Source of the DNA: Pollutibacter sp044353505 | Lineage (GTDB): Bacteria; Bacteroidota; Bacteroidia; Chitinophagales; Chitinophagaceae | Direction of reading: 5' to 3' | DNA length: 64,000 nucleotides | Assembly: GCA_044353505.1 (NCBI GenBank) | Contig: JBILBU010000007.1 | Coordinates: 10,309 to 74,308 of the forward strand | In this document: positions 8,204 through 16,990 of the stretch, one piece after another | Layout of the letters: every line of letters begins with the position of its first letter | Position numbering within the stretch: position 1 is the first letter of the stretch | The notes under the pieces: generated by a model | The model's database searches: none | The model's input: the letters and a program-made list of their open reading frames with translations, nothing else | What the model was told of the DNA's origin: nothing | Translations under genes and position numbers: made by a program

Positions 8204-8791
8204 TTAAGGCTGATTTATTCTTCCGGGATTCGCTTTTATAAATGCATCCCAGCCTGAACCTTTTTTTGCAGTTGCTTTTTTCTTTGCAGTGGTTACGGTT
8301 GCAATTCCATGTGAATTAAAATGATGGCAAACCGCAACAGCCAATGCATCTGATGCATCATAGTACTTTAATGTATGTGTAAGTGGCATGATGCTGTTCA
8401 GCATTTTCCAAATCTGTTCCTTATTTGAATTCCCGTTTCCGGTGATGGATTGTTTCACTTTCTTTGGAGAGTATTCCGCAACTGGAATGGAATTGCTCAT
8501 CGCAACTGCAATGGCTATTCCTTGTGCCCTTCCAAGCTTCAACATGCTCTGAACGTTTTTCCCAAAAAAGGGAGCTTCAATCGCTACACTGTCTGGCTTG
8601 TATTTGGATATCAACGCTTGTATTACTTCATTAATCATGCCAAGCCGTTCAAACATGTCTCGTTTTCCGTTGAGTTTGACAACATCCATTTCAACCATTT
8701 TCATGACATTCCCAGTAACGGAGAGGATGCTATATCCCATGATTACGGTTCCAGGGTCTATCCCTAAAATAATCTTAGTTTTTTGTGACAA
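8204..8791 (-). CDS. ruvC: Crossover junction endodeoxyribonuclease RuvC
   Basis: 195 residues. RuvC is the dimeric resolvase that cuts Holliday junctions handed over by RuvAB. The acidic catalytic residues are visible: Asp12 in LGIDPGT, Glu72 in VAIEAPFFGKN, and Asp145 and Asp148 in YDASDALAVAV. A C-terminal extension rich in Lys and Ala (TTAKKKATAKKGSGW) follows the nuclease fold and may bind DNA. ruvB is about 8 kb away on the other strand, so the ruv genes are not clustered here. Confidence 0.96.
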   Translation of the reverse strand: MSQKTKIILGIDPGTVIMGYSILSVTGNVMKMVEMDVVKLNGKRDMFERLGMINEVIQALISKYKPDSVAIEAPFFGKNVQSMLKLGRAQGIAIAVAMSNSIPVAEYSPKKVKQSITGNGNSNKEQIWKMLNSIMPLTHTLKYYDASDALAVAVCHHFNSHGIATVTTAKKKATAKKGSGWDAFIKANPGRINQP

Positions 8792-8826
8792 TAGAAACGA
8801 TTTTCGAGAGATTGTTGTGTATCAAA

Positions 8827-8834
8827 CAAAAGTA
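8827..8834 (-). promoter_or_regulatory. -7 element TACTTTTG of ruvC
   Basis: Exact TAnnTTTG match on the minus strand, 35 bases upstream of the ruvC ATG. The upstream region 8835-9024 between the divergent genes is AT rich and holds no other gene-like feature. Confidence 0.45.
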
Positions 8835-9024
8835 TCAAAATATTTATCAACTCACTGAGCATGATTGACTTTATGGGGATAATGTCTGTTTCGCTGTTTT
8901 TGGTTGTTGATTGGCTGAATTAACCAGAAATAATCAAAATCCCAGTTTTATTTTTTAACTAAAACTTTCTCTGCTTATGCATGTTAAATGACGAATAGAC
9001 CAAACTTGGTTTTATCTTTACATC

Positions 9025-9825
9025 ATGGCTTTTCTCAGAAAATCAATTTTCGCCCTAATCTTGTCGCTATCCTTTATCAGGCTTAGCGCGGGCAATGATT
9101 TTTGTGGGGTCACCAATTTTTCATTCTCATCTGGTGAAGTCATTACATTTAAGATTTTTTATAATGTGGTGGGATTGTTTGTAGATGCCGGAAATGCCTC
9201 CTTCACTGTGAACAACACGAAGCTGAACGATAAGCCGGTTTATCATGTGACGGGTCTTGGATCTTCTAACCCATCCTATGACTGGATCTTTAGGGTGCGC
9301 GACCGCTATGAAACCTATATTGATACTGCAACGTTGAAGCCATATAAGTTTATTCGGCATGTCGAGGAAGGTAAATTTCGAAAAGATGAAGTAGTCAATT
9401 TTTTTCATGCCGAAAAAAAGGCGGTCACCAACAAGGGTACTTTTCCAATTACTGAGTGCATGCAAGATGTACTCAGCTCAATTTATTATGCACGGAATAT
9501 TGATTTTTCAACACACAAAATCGGAGAGAAAATTCCCTTCAGCATGTTTTTAGATGGTGAGTCACACAATATTTACATACGCTACCTTGGAAAGGAAGTA
9601 ATCAAAACGAGGTATGGAAAATTCAGGGCAATCAAATTCAAGCCCATGTTGATCAGCGGAACCATTTTTGCTGGGGGAGAGCTAATGACAGTATGGGTTT
9701 CAGATGATGGAAACAGGATACCTCTTCGTATAGAAAGCCCTATTACCGTTGGCAGCGTGAAGGTTGATATGATGGGGTATAGAAACCTGCGCTATCCCTT
9801 GCAGTCATTGATCAAGTTTAATTGA
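9025..9825 (+). CDS. DUF3108 domain protein, probably periplasmic
   Basis: 266 residues with a signal peptide (SIFALILSLSFIRLSAG). The body matches the DUF3108 family: FSSGEVITFKIFYNVVGLFVDAGNASF, YDWIFRVRDRYETYID, FHAEKKAVTN, LSSIYYARNIDF and a late GGELMTVWVSDDGNRIPLRI. DUF3108 proteins are predicted envelope proteins of beta-rich fold and unknown activity. A TATCTTTA sequence at 9013-9020, one base off the -7 consensus, lies 4 bases before the ATG and may give a leaderless mRNA. It converges on the MBL hydrolase gene with 6 bases between stops. Confidence 0.85.
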   Translation: MAFLRKSIFALILSLSFIRLSAGNDFCGVTNFSFSSGEVITFKIFYNVVGLFVDAGNASFTVNNTKLNDKPVYHVTGLGSSNPSYDWIFRVRDRYETYIDTATLKPYKFIRHVEEGKFRKDEVVNFFHAEKKAVTNKGTFPITECMQDVLSSIYYARNIDFSTHKIGEKIPFSMFLDGESHNIYIRYLGKEVIKTRYGKFRAIKFKPMLISGTIFAGGELMTVWVSDDGNRIPLRIESPITVGSVKVDMMGYRNLRYPLQSLIKFN

Positions 9826-9831
9826 CCGCCT

Positions 9832-10671
9832 TTAAGGTAGGTTCAACACCTCTTTTTTCCTAAATCCTTTTTCTGTTCTTTCAACCGTGCAACATGTATT
9901 GATCGGATCATGTTCCAGGAAAAGTAAATAGTTATTGTCTGAAGCTTCATTCAGAAAAGATTCTTTTTCCTCAATGCTTTTCATGGGATACATATCGTAG
10001 GCCATGATGTATGGAAGCGGGATATGTGCAACCGAGGGAATGAGATCTGCCATATATGCAATAATCCTTCCTTGGTAATTGATGAACGGCAACATCATTG
10101 ATCGGGTATGCCCATGTACAAATTGTATCTCAATGTTTTCACTAAATCTTGTTCTTTGGTTTTCAATTTCATCCACAAACCTAAGTTGTCCGCTCTGCTC
10201 AATTGGAACAATATTTTCTTTCAAAAACGAAGCCTTTTCTCTTGCGTTTGGCTCCATTGCCCATTTCCAATGTGCCTCGCTGCTCCAATATAGTGCATTG
10301 GGGAAGGTCAGTACCAATTGTTCATTCTTGATGGTGACTGCGCCTCCACAGTGATCGAAATGAAGATGAGTGAGTATTACATCAGTGATGTCTTCTGCCT
10401 TAATGCCTACTGATTCGAGTGAGTCCAGAAGTGTAGCTGAACCGTGTGGGTAATAGTGACTAAAAAACTTTTCTGATTGCTTATTGCCCATTCCGGCATC
10501 GATCAAAATCTTTCTGCCGCCATCAATTACCAATAAGCAGCGCATGGCCCAGGTGCACATGTTGTTGTCGTCAGCAGGATTAAGCGTATGCCAGATTGTT
10601 TTTGGTACTACGCCAAACATGGCACCGCCATCAAGTTTGAACAGTCCAGTATCAATCGAATAGACTTGCAT
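9832..10671 (-). CDS. Metallo-beta-lactamase-fold hydrolase
   Basis: 279 residues. The zinc-binding motif is clear in VILTHLHFDHCGGAV, with further ligands in VHGHTRSM, YMADLIPS and FLEHDP. This is the general layout of cytoplasmic MBL-fold hydrolases related to lactonases. The substrate is unknown, and an acyl-homoserine lactonase role cannot be claimed. The start lies inside the 3' end of the UMF1 transporter gene (20-base overlap), so it is the last gene of the ftsX operon. Confidence 0.85.
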   Translation of the reverse strand: MQVYSIDTGLFKLDGGAMFGVVPKTIWHTLNPADDNNMCTWAMRCLLVIDGGRKILIDAGMGNKQSEKFFSHYYPHGSATLLDSLESVGIKAEDITDVILTHLHFDHCGGAVTIKNEQLVLTFPNALYWSSEAHWKWAMEPNAREKASFLKENIVPIEQSGQLRFVDEIENQRTRFSENIEIQFVHGHTRSMMLPFINYQGRIIAYMADLIPSVAHIPLPYIMAYDMYPMKSIEEKESFLNEASDNNYLLFLEHDPINTCCTVERTEKGFRKKEVLNLP

Positions 10672-11983
10672 ATTTCTCTTTTGTTACAACTTTTCTAGTA
10701 TAGAGCAAGGCGCCAAAGCTAAAAATGAAAAATACCATCAACACAAGTATAGAATTTCTCATGCTGCCAGTGAGTTCTTCGTTCCTTGCAAATAAAATCA
10801 ATCCTATCGTTAATGCAATCTTTTCAGTTACATCATAGAAGCTGAAATAAGAAGTGGTGTCCTGTGTTTCAGGAAGTAGTTTTGAATAGGTACTGCGGCT
10901 CATCGACTGTATCCCTCCCATCACCAAGCCTACCGCTACTGCAAGAAAATAGAATTCTGTTTGAGATTTAATGAAGTATCCCCAAATGCAAATGGCTATC
11001 CATATCCCAATACCAACCAGCAGGGTGGGAATGTTTCCAATTTTTTTTGATAACCTGCTGAGTGCAATTGCCCCAACTATTGCAACGAGTTGGATAAGGA
11101 TAATGGTCAGTAATAACTTGGGCTCATCTTCCTGTTTTGGGAAGATTTCTTTTTTACTAAAACTTGCTGCTACCAACATCACAGTTTGAACACCTACGCT
11201 GAAAAGAAAAAAGGCGAAGAGGTATCTTTTAAGCGCTGGAATCTGTCTAGCTTCTTTCCATACCAACCGCAATTCATGAAAGCCATTGATTAAAATGTGC
11301 TTCTTCATTTTTTTATTGCTCTCGGTATTGTTGGGCAATATCCTCAGTGGGATTTGTGCAAATCCCAGCCACCACAATCCCACAAGTAAAAATGAAAGTC
11401 TTGCGCCAATGGTTTTGTCTTCAGTGCCAAGCCCAAACCAGTCTGGCTTTAGGATGATCACAAAACAAATAATTTGCAAGAGTACGCTACCAATATATCC
11501 CAGGGCAAATCCTTTTGCACTCAACCTGTCCCGATCTTCCGGAGCTGCAATGTCAGGCAAGTAAGAGTTGTAGAAGACCAGACTGCTCCAAAATCCTAGA
11601 GCTGCCAATGAAAAGAATATAATGCCGTACTCAATGCGTTCTGGAGTGAAAAAATATAGAAGTCCACATGCTGCTGCGCCAATAAATGTGAATACGCGCA
11701 TGAAGGCTTTTTTGTTTCCCCGATAATCTGCCATGGAGGAAAGGATAGGAGAGATGATGGCTACTATCAAGAAGACGATGGCCAATGCATAGTTTTGTAG
11801 GGCGGTGTTGATGATTTCGAGTCCAAAGAAATTTACATAAGACAGTTCTCCCTGGGTTGAATTGCTTGTAATGGCTACATAATAGGCAGGGAAAATAGTA
11901 GAGGTGATAACCAGGTTATAGCTGCTGTTGGCCCAGTCATACATCGCCCAAGCATTCTGAATTTTCTTAGATACTATCTTCAT
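10652..11983 (-). CDS. MFS transporter of the UMF1 (Atg22-like) family
   Basis: 443 residues with about twelve hydrophobic segments. The N-terminus AWAMYDWANSSYNLVITSTIFPAYY is diagnostic for the UMF1/Atg22-like branch of the major facilitator superfamily. DYRGNKKAFMRVF follows the second helix and QSMSRSTYSKLLPE lies in the second half. The substrate of bacterial UMF1 proteins is not established, although the yeast relative exports amino acids from the vacuole. It lies 3 bases after uppP and overlaps the MBL hydrolase gene by 20 bases, so all are probably one transcript. Confidence 0.92.
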   Translation of the reverse strand: MKIVSKKIQNAWAMYDWANSSYNLVITSTIFPAYYVAITSNSTQGELSYVNFFGLEIINTALQNYALAIVFLIVAIISPILSSMADYRGNKKAFMRVFTFIGAAACGLLYFFTPERIEYGIIFFSLAALGFWSSLVFYNSYLPDIAAPEDRDRLSAKGFALGYIGSVLLQIICFVIILKPDWFGLGTEDKTIGARLSFLLVGLWWLGFAQIPLRILPNNTESNKKMKKHILINGFHELRLVWKEARQIPALKRYLFAFFLFSVGVQTVMLVAASFSKKEIFPKQEDEPKLLLTIILIQLVAIVGAIALSRLSKKIGNIPTLLVGIGIWIAICIWGYFIKSQTEFYFLAVAVGLVMGGIQSMSRSTYSKLLPETQDTTSYFSFYDVTEKIALTIGLILFARNEELTGSMRNSILVLMVFFIFSFGALLYTRKVVTKEKYASLFD

Positions 11984-11986
11984 CTC

Positions 11987-12781
11987 TTAGAGTTTGCCGG
12001 TGATAATCATGAGTATCAATACTCCACCAATCAGAATTCGATACCAGCCAAACATCCTGAATCCATTCCTTTGTAAAAATCCTATAAAGAATCGAATTGC
12101 CAGTAGCGCTACAACAAATGCAACGGCACTTCCCAGCAGCAACAATTGAATGCCTTCTGTATTCAACACACTAGGCTCTTCTTTCCAAATATCATATAAA
12201 CTTTTGATGGTGGCTGCACTCATGGTGGGCACTGCCAAGAAAAAGGAAAACTCCGCAGCAAGAGAGCGGGTTAGTTTTTGTTGCATCCCTCCGATAATGG
12301 TGGAGGCACTTCTGCTAAGTCCTGGAAACATCACTGCAAGCACTTGGTAACATCCAATGGTAAATGCTTTTGTATAACTGATTTCTTCTTCCTTAATAAC
12401 CTCACTACTGCGAAACCACCTGTCAACAAACAACAATACTACGCCGCCGGCAAAGAGTACAATTGAAATAAAGAGCGGACTCTCCAAGCTGTTGTCGATA
12501 TGCTTCTTAAACAATGCACCAAATACCAAAGCGGGAATTATTGCTACAAAGAGCTTGATGTAAAAGCTAAACTTTCTAAAGTCTATGAACTTTTTCCAAT
12601 ATAAGACCACAACAGATAGGATAGCGCCAAACTGGATCACCACCTCAAATAGCTTGGTGAAGGCGTCATGCTCAATCTTGAAAAATGCAGAGGCAATGGC
12701 CATATGCCCTGTTGAGGAAACCGGAAGAAATTCGGTTATCCCTTCAATGACTGCAAGGATAAGGGCCTGGAAAGTATTCAT
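11987..12781 (-). CDS. uppP: Undecaprenyl-diphosphatase
   Basis: 264 residues, the usual length for UppP/BacA. It removes a phosphate from undecaprenyl diphosphate so that the lipid carrier can be reused in peptidoglycan and other polymer synthesis. Both catalytic motifs are visible: the Glu-rich EGITEFLPVSSTGH near residues 14-27 and FPGLSRSASTIIGG near the middle. The protein is very hydrophobic, with about eight helices. It follows the DUF3098 gene by 21 bases, in the arrangement common in Bacteroidota where ftsX, a DUF3098 gene and uppP are adjacent. Confidence 0.97.
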   Translation of the reverse strand: MNTFQALILAVIEGITEFLPVSSTGHMAIASAFFKIEHDAFTKLFEVVIQFGAILSVVVLYWKKFIDFRKFSFYIKLFVAIIPALVFGALFKKHIDNSLESPLFISIVLFAGGVVLLFVDRWFRSSEVIKEEEISYTKAFTIGCYQVLAVMFPGLSRSASTIIGGMQQKLTRSLAAEFSFFLAVPTMSAATIKSLYDIWKEEPSVLNTEGIQLLLLGSAVAFVVALLAIRFFIGFLQRNGFRMFGWYRILIGGVLILMIITGKL

Positions 12782-12802
12782 TTAGTTGTGGTATGCCTGA
12801 AA

Positions 12803-13042
12803 TCAGGAACTGCGTTTCCCTTTTTTCATGATTGCATATATCTCAATGATGAAACCAGCGAGGATGAGCAATGGGGCTACAGTAATTCTGGTTTTACTAT
12901 ACACCTCATTTTCAGCAAAAACAGTAGGGTCATCACTTTTGCCCCCACTCATCAGAAATAATCCGATGACAATAACTACAACTCCGATGAGCATCCACAC
13001 CAAATTGTCCTTTTCAAAAAGCGATGTCTTGTTATTTTCCAT
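12803..13042 (-). CDS. DUF3098 small membrane protein
   Basis: 79 residues with two hydrophobic helices (about 14-31 and 52-71) separated by a short polar loop containing SGGKSDDPTVFAENEVYSKT. This matches DUF3098, a Bacteroidota-specific family nearly always found between ftsX and uppP. Its function is unknown. The constant gene order suggests a link to cell envelope or division, but that is inference. It lies 13 bases after ftsX. Confidence 0.88.
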   Translation of the reverse strand: MENNKTSLFEKDNLVWMLIGVVVIVIGLFLMSGGKSDDPTVFAENEVYSKTRITVAPLLILAGFIIEIYAIMKKGKRSS

Positions 13043-13055
13043 GGTATAATGTTTA

Positions 13056-13931
13056 TCAATAAAGATCGTCGAGTTTCATTTTTAGATACTTGGTAACACT
13101 CCTGTGTGTACTGATAAAAGTAATGCTAATTCCGATGAGGATGAGTATCAAATACAACAGGGCCAACAGTGTATTGTCGCGCAAAGCCTTAATCTCCGGC
13201 AGCCACCAGTTTTCAACTCCATAGATAAGGATGTTGATGGCCACAATGGCAAGTCCAGCACTGAACAAGCCATTGATGATGGCCTTTTTGTCGAATGGCT
13301 TTGATATGAACCACCTCGTTGCTCCCACCATCTGCATGGTCTTGATGAGGAATCTGTTTGAAAACATGGCCAGTTTTATGGTGTTGTCAATCAATATGAT
13401 CACAATCAATGCAAGTATTCCGGCAAGGGCAAGTAAAAAGTATCCAGTTTTTTTAACGATGCTGTTGAGGTTGCTTACAACCGCATCTGGGTATTTCACT
13501 TCGCTGATGATGAAGTTCTTGGTAATCTCTTTGGTGATCTTGTTAAGGCTGTCTTTGTTTACGTACTCGGGCTGTAGGTAAAAGTCTATGCTTGCCGGCA
13601 AGGGGTTGTAATCTAACACCTTGTTCCAGTCTTCGTTGCCCTCACCGATGAATTTATTGCGTGCCTGCTCTTTTGTTGTGTACTCCACCGAACGTGCATA
13701 TGGCCTGGATTCAATTGCTTTTTTTACCAGGTCAATGTCGCGCTGCGGACTACCCTCTCTGATAAAAGCGTTAACCTGCACACTGCCCTTGAAATAACTT
13801 TCTAATTTACTTGCATTAATCACCAGCCAGCCTAGCATTCCGAGGATGAAAAGCACCAGTGCTACGCCCAAGATGGCCATAAAATAAGAAGGTTTACTGC
13901 GTTTCATCGATGCCCGGCCCTGTGTAGTCAT
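13056..13931 (-). CDS. ftsX: Cell division protein FtsX
   Basis: 291 residues. FtsX is the membrane part of the FtsEX complex, which in other bacteria couples ATP hydrolysis to activation of peptidoglycan hydrolases at the septum. The predicted topology is right: one helix at about 18-38, a periplasmic domain at about 40-160 with the SVQVNAFIREGSPQRDID strand, then three helices and the cytoplasmic MQMVGATRWFISKPF segment conserved in FtsX. An alternative start is the ATG at 13907 (MKRSKPSYF). ftsE is not adjacent, as is usual in this phylum. It is divergent from leuS. Confidence 0.95.
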   Translation of the reverse strand: MTTQGRASMKRSKPSYFMAILGVALVLFILGMLGWLVINASKLESYFKGSVQVNAFIREGSPQRDIDLVKKAIESRPYARSVEYTTKEQARNKFIGEGNEDWNKVLDYNPLPASIDFYLQPEYVNKDSLNKITKEITKNFIISEVKYPDAVVSNLNSIVKKTGYFLLALAGILALIVIILIDNTIKLAMFSNRFLIKTMQMVGATRWFISKPFDKKAIINGLFSAGLAIVAINILIYGVENWWLPEIKALRDNTLLALLYLILILIGISITFISTHRSVTKYLKMKLDDLY

Positions 13932-13978
13932 TGCTGATTGAATTTTAGTACCTTTTACCTCTTTTTTACTCGAAGTAT

Positions 13979-13986
13979 CAAAAATA
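13979..13986 (-). promoter_or_regulatory. -7 element TATTTTTG of the ftsX operon
   Basis: Exact TAnnTTTG match on the minus strand, 47 bases upstream of the ftsX start. With the plus-strand element at 14007 it makes a pair of divergent promoters for ftsX and leuS. Confidence 0.5.
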
Positions 13987-14006
13987 GCAATTTTAAAGCG
14001 TTTGTG

Positions 14007-14014
14007 TATTTTTG
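14007..14014 (+). promoter_or_regulatory. -7 element TATTTTTG of leuS
   Basis: Exact TAnnTTTG match 51 bases upstream of the leuS ATG at 14066. It also overlaps the TTG at 14012 that would extend the frame, which argues against that upstream start. No clear -33 element is seen. Confidence 0.5.
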
Positions 14015-14065
14015 CGCCTCCCGAAGCAGGGTTTAATTTTTGTACTTAGTATAAAGCAACTTAAG

Positions 14066-16840
14066 ATGGAATACGGATTCAGGGATATTGAAAGGAAATG
14101 GCAGGACGCCTGGAAGCAGAATAAGGCCTACAAGGTTGACAATAATTCTCCCAAGCCCAAATATTATGTGCTGGATATGTTCCCCTACCCAAGTGGTGCG
14201 GGACTGCACGTGGGGCATCCGCTGGGCTACATCGCCAGTGATGTGTTTAGCCGATATAAACGCCTGAAGGGGTTTAATGTGCTGCATCCGATGGGCTATG
14301 ACTCATTCGGTCTCCCCGCAGAACAATATGCAATAGAGCATGGAATACCTCCTGCAATCTCTACAGAACATAATATCAACACATTCCGGTCTCAGTTGGA
14401 TAAGATCGGCTTCTGTTATGACTGGAATCGTGAGGTGAGAACCTCAAATGACGATTATTATAAGTGGACTCAATGGATTTTTCTTCAACTATTTGATAGT
14501 TGGTTCGATAGAAAAAGTCAAAAAGCAAGAAGACTGCAGGAACTGCTTGATATTTTCTCCTCCGAAGGAAACGCCAACATCGCTTGTCCGGGTGATAAAC
14601 ATCTTCACTTTACAGCCTCAGACTGGAAAGCATTCAACGAAAAACAACAGGCAGACATCTTAATGCACTATAGAATTGCCTTCTGTGGTATTGGTGAAGT
14701 GAATTGGTGCGAAGCCCTTGGAACCGTATTGGCCAATGATGAAGTGATTAATGGGGTGAGTGAAAGAGGTGGGCACCCAGTAGTGAAGAAGAAGCTTAGG
14801 CAATGGTATCTGCGCATTACCGAATATGCGGAAAGGTTGCTCGCTGGTCTGGATACGGTTGATTTTAGCGACAGCATGAAAGACATGCAGACCAACTGGA
14901 TTGGAAAAAGCTTTGGAGCTGAAATAGATTTCGATCTGGTCTCTGAAAATATGTTGGCAGAGGGCAAAAAGCTGAAAGTGTACACCACGCGACCTGATAC
15001 AATTTTTGGTGTTGACTTTATGGTAATCGCCCCAGAGCATGAACTTGTAAAACAGATTACATCTTCAGGTCAGGCTACTGCTGTTGCCGAATACATCGAT
15101 TATGTAAACAGCAGAAGTGAAAGGGAAAGGATGGCTGAAAAGAAGATCAGTGGTGTATTTAGTGGCGCGTATTGCAAACATCCTTTTGAAGAGCGACAAA
15201 TTCCTGTCTGGATAAGTGAGTATGTTCTTGCCGGCTATGGGACAGGAGCTATCATGGCCGTACCATGCGGTGATGAACGCGACTTTAAGTTTGCGCAACA
15301 TTTCAATATCCCCATCACCAATATCATCGGTTCCCATTTTAATGGAACAGATGCCAATCCAACAAAAGAAGCACTTCTCGAGAATAGTGGGTTTCTGAAT
15401 GGATTGAAGATGTTAGATGCCATTGCTATTTCAATCACCAAGATGGAAGAACTCGGCATAGGAAAACGACAAACAAATTATAGGATGCGTGATGCTGCAT
15501 TCAGTCGCCAACGCTATTGGGGTGAACCTTTTCCCATCGTTTGGAAAAACGATATCGCCTATGCGCTTCCAGTTTCTTCATTGCCAATTGCGCTTCCTCC
15601 ATTGTCAGACCTAAAACCCGGACCCGATGGACAAGGACCATTGGCCAATCTTCCTGAATGGACGGCCTTTGAGGGTGGAACAAGGGAAGTGAATACCATG
15701 CCTGGTTATGCCGGAAGCAGCTGGTATTTTCTTCGCTACATGGATCCTCAGAACAAACAGGAATTTTGCAGCAGGGAAGCAAGTGATTATTGGGGACAGG
15801 TTGATTTATACATCGGTGGCACAGAGCATGCGGTTGGGCATCTGCTCTATAGCAGGATGTGGACAAAAGCATTATTCGATCTTGGTTATATAGGGTTCGA
15901 CGAGCCTTTTAAACGCTTGGTGAATCAAGGTAAAATAGGAGGAGATTCAAGGTTGGTGTATAGGGTTAGAGGAACCAAACAGTTTGTTTCTGCAGGGTTA
16001 AAGGATGGTTATGAAACCGATGAGATTCATGTTGATGTTACACTCGTGGATGGTTTTGATCTTGACATGGATGGATTTAAAAAATGGAAACCCGATTTTG
16101 CTGATGCGAGTTTTATTACAGAAGAAGGTGTTTATAAATGTGGAAGTCGACTTGAAAAAATGAGTAAGCGATATTTCAACGTTGTGAATCCCGATGACAT
16201 CGTAGTGAAATATGGTGCGGATACATTCAGGATGTATGAAATGTTTTTGGGTCCGGTTGAACAGGATAAACCATGGGACACCAAAGGGATTGAAGGGGTG
16301 CATCGCTTTATAAAAAAATTATGGAGACTATATGCCGATGCTGAAAAAGGGGTTGTACTTACTGATGCAACAGCAACAGATGCATCATGGAAGGCATTTT
16401 ATAAGATGTTAAAAAAAGTAGAAGAGGATACAGCAAGGTTCTCATTCAATACAGCAGTAAGTTGTTTCATGATTGGAGTGAATGAGCTAACAGATCTTAA
16501 CTGTCACTCAAAGGATTTGCTTTCCAAGTTGTTGATTATACTTGCACCATACGCCCCCCACATTAGTGAAGAACTATGGAGCATGGCAGGAAATCAGGGA
16601 TCTGTCTTGGATGCCACCTATCCATCGGTTGAAGAAAAATACTTAGTGGAAACTTCAAAGGAATATCCGATTGCAATCAACGGTAAGACAAGAACAACCA
16701 TCGAGTTGGATATAAATCTTAGCCAGCAAGATGTTGAAAAGCTTGTTATGGCTGAGCCTGTGGTGATTAAGTGGCTTGAAGGCAAGCCGCCAAAGAAAAT
16801 CATCTATGTAAAAAACAAAATGATCAATGTGGTCATCTAG
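14066..16840 (+). CDS. leuS: Leucine-tRNA ligase
   Basis: 924 residues from the ATG at 14066 (MEYGFRDIERKWQ is the expected start). LeuRS charges tRNA-Leu and edits mischarged tRNA. Visible parts are the HIGH-type motif PYPSGAGLHVGHPLGY, the CP1 editing domain with YTTRPDTIFG and TGAIMAVPCGDERDF, the RQRYWGEPFP segment, and the anticodon-binding helices. Two things stand out. A polar insertion lies near residues 145-205 (DRKSQKARRLQELLDIF and following) before the ERGGHPVVKKKLRQWYLRI motif. The class I signature reads KMSKR instead of KMSKS, after a long insertion (about 640-700). The length exceeds the roughly 860 residues of the E. coli enzyme. Confidence 0.97.
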   Translation: MEYGFRDIERKWQDAWKQNKAYKVDNNSPKPKYYVLDMFPYPSGAGLHVGHPLGYIASDVFSRYKRLKGFNVLHPMGYDSFGLPAEQYAIEHGIPPAISTEHNINTFRSQLDKIGFCYDWNREVRTSNDDYYKWTQWIFLQLFDSWFDRKSQKARRLQELLDIFSSEGNANIACPGDKHLHFTASDWKAFNEKQQADILMHYRIAFCGIGEVNWCEALGTVLANDEVINGVSERGGHPVVKKKLRQWYLRITEYAERLLAGLDTVDFSDSMKDMQTNWIGKSFGAEIDFDLVSENMLAEGKKLKVYTTRPDTIFGVDFMVIAPEHELVKQITSSGQATAVAEYIDYVNSRSERERMAEKKISGVFSGAYCKHPFEERQIPVWISEYVLAGYGTGAIMAVPCGDERDFKFAQHFNIPITNIIGSHFNGTDANPTKEALLENSGFLNGLKMLDAIAISITKMEELGIGKRQTNYRMRDAAFSRQRYWGEPFPIVWKNDIAYALPVSSLPIALPPLSDLKPGPDGQGPLANLPEWTAFEGGTREVNTMPGYAGSSWYFLRYMDPQNKQEFCSREASDYWGQVDLYIGGTEHAVGHLLYSRMWTKALFDLGYIGFDEPFKRLVNQGKIGGDSRLVYRVRGTKQFVSAGLKDGYETDEIHVDVTLVDGFDLDMDGFKKWKPDFADASFITEEGVYKCGSRLEKMSKRYFNVVNPDDIVVKYGADTFRMYEMFLGPVEQDKPWDTKGIEGVHRFIKKLWRLYADAEKGVVLTDATATDASWKAFYKMLKKVEEDTARFSFNTAVSCFMIGVNELTDLNCHSKDLLSKLLIILAPYAPHISEELWSMAGNQGSVLDATYPSVEEKYLVETSKEYPIAINGKTRTTIELDINLSQQDVEKLVMAEPVVIKWLEGKPPKKIIYVKNKMINVVI

Positions 16841-16913
16841 GATTATTTCCCATGTTTTTTGTACGTTTTTTCGAGGAAAAATAACTGTAGAATAGTTGTG
16901 GCTACTATATTCT

Positions 16914-16944
16914 ACCTGATTTCCATGCTTTTATATCAGGTTTT
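16914..16944 (+). terminator. Possible weak terminator after leuS
   Basis: A 7-base stem (16914-16920 ACCTGAT with 16935-16941) is followed by four T. The loop is long (14 bases) and the T run short, so this is tentative. Confidence 0.35.
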
Positions 16945-16990
16945 AAATATTATAGATTAGTTATGATTCATTCATGTAATTTTACTTTTC

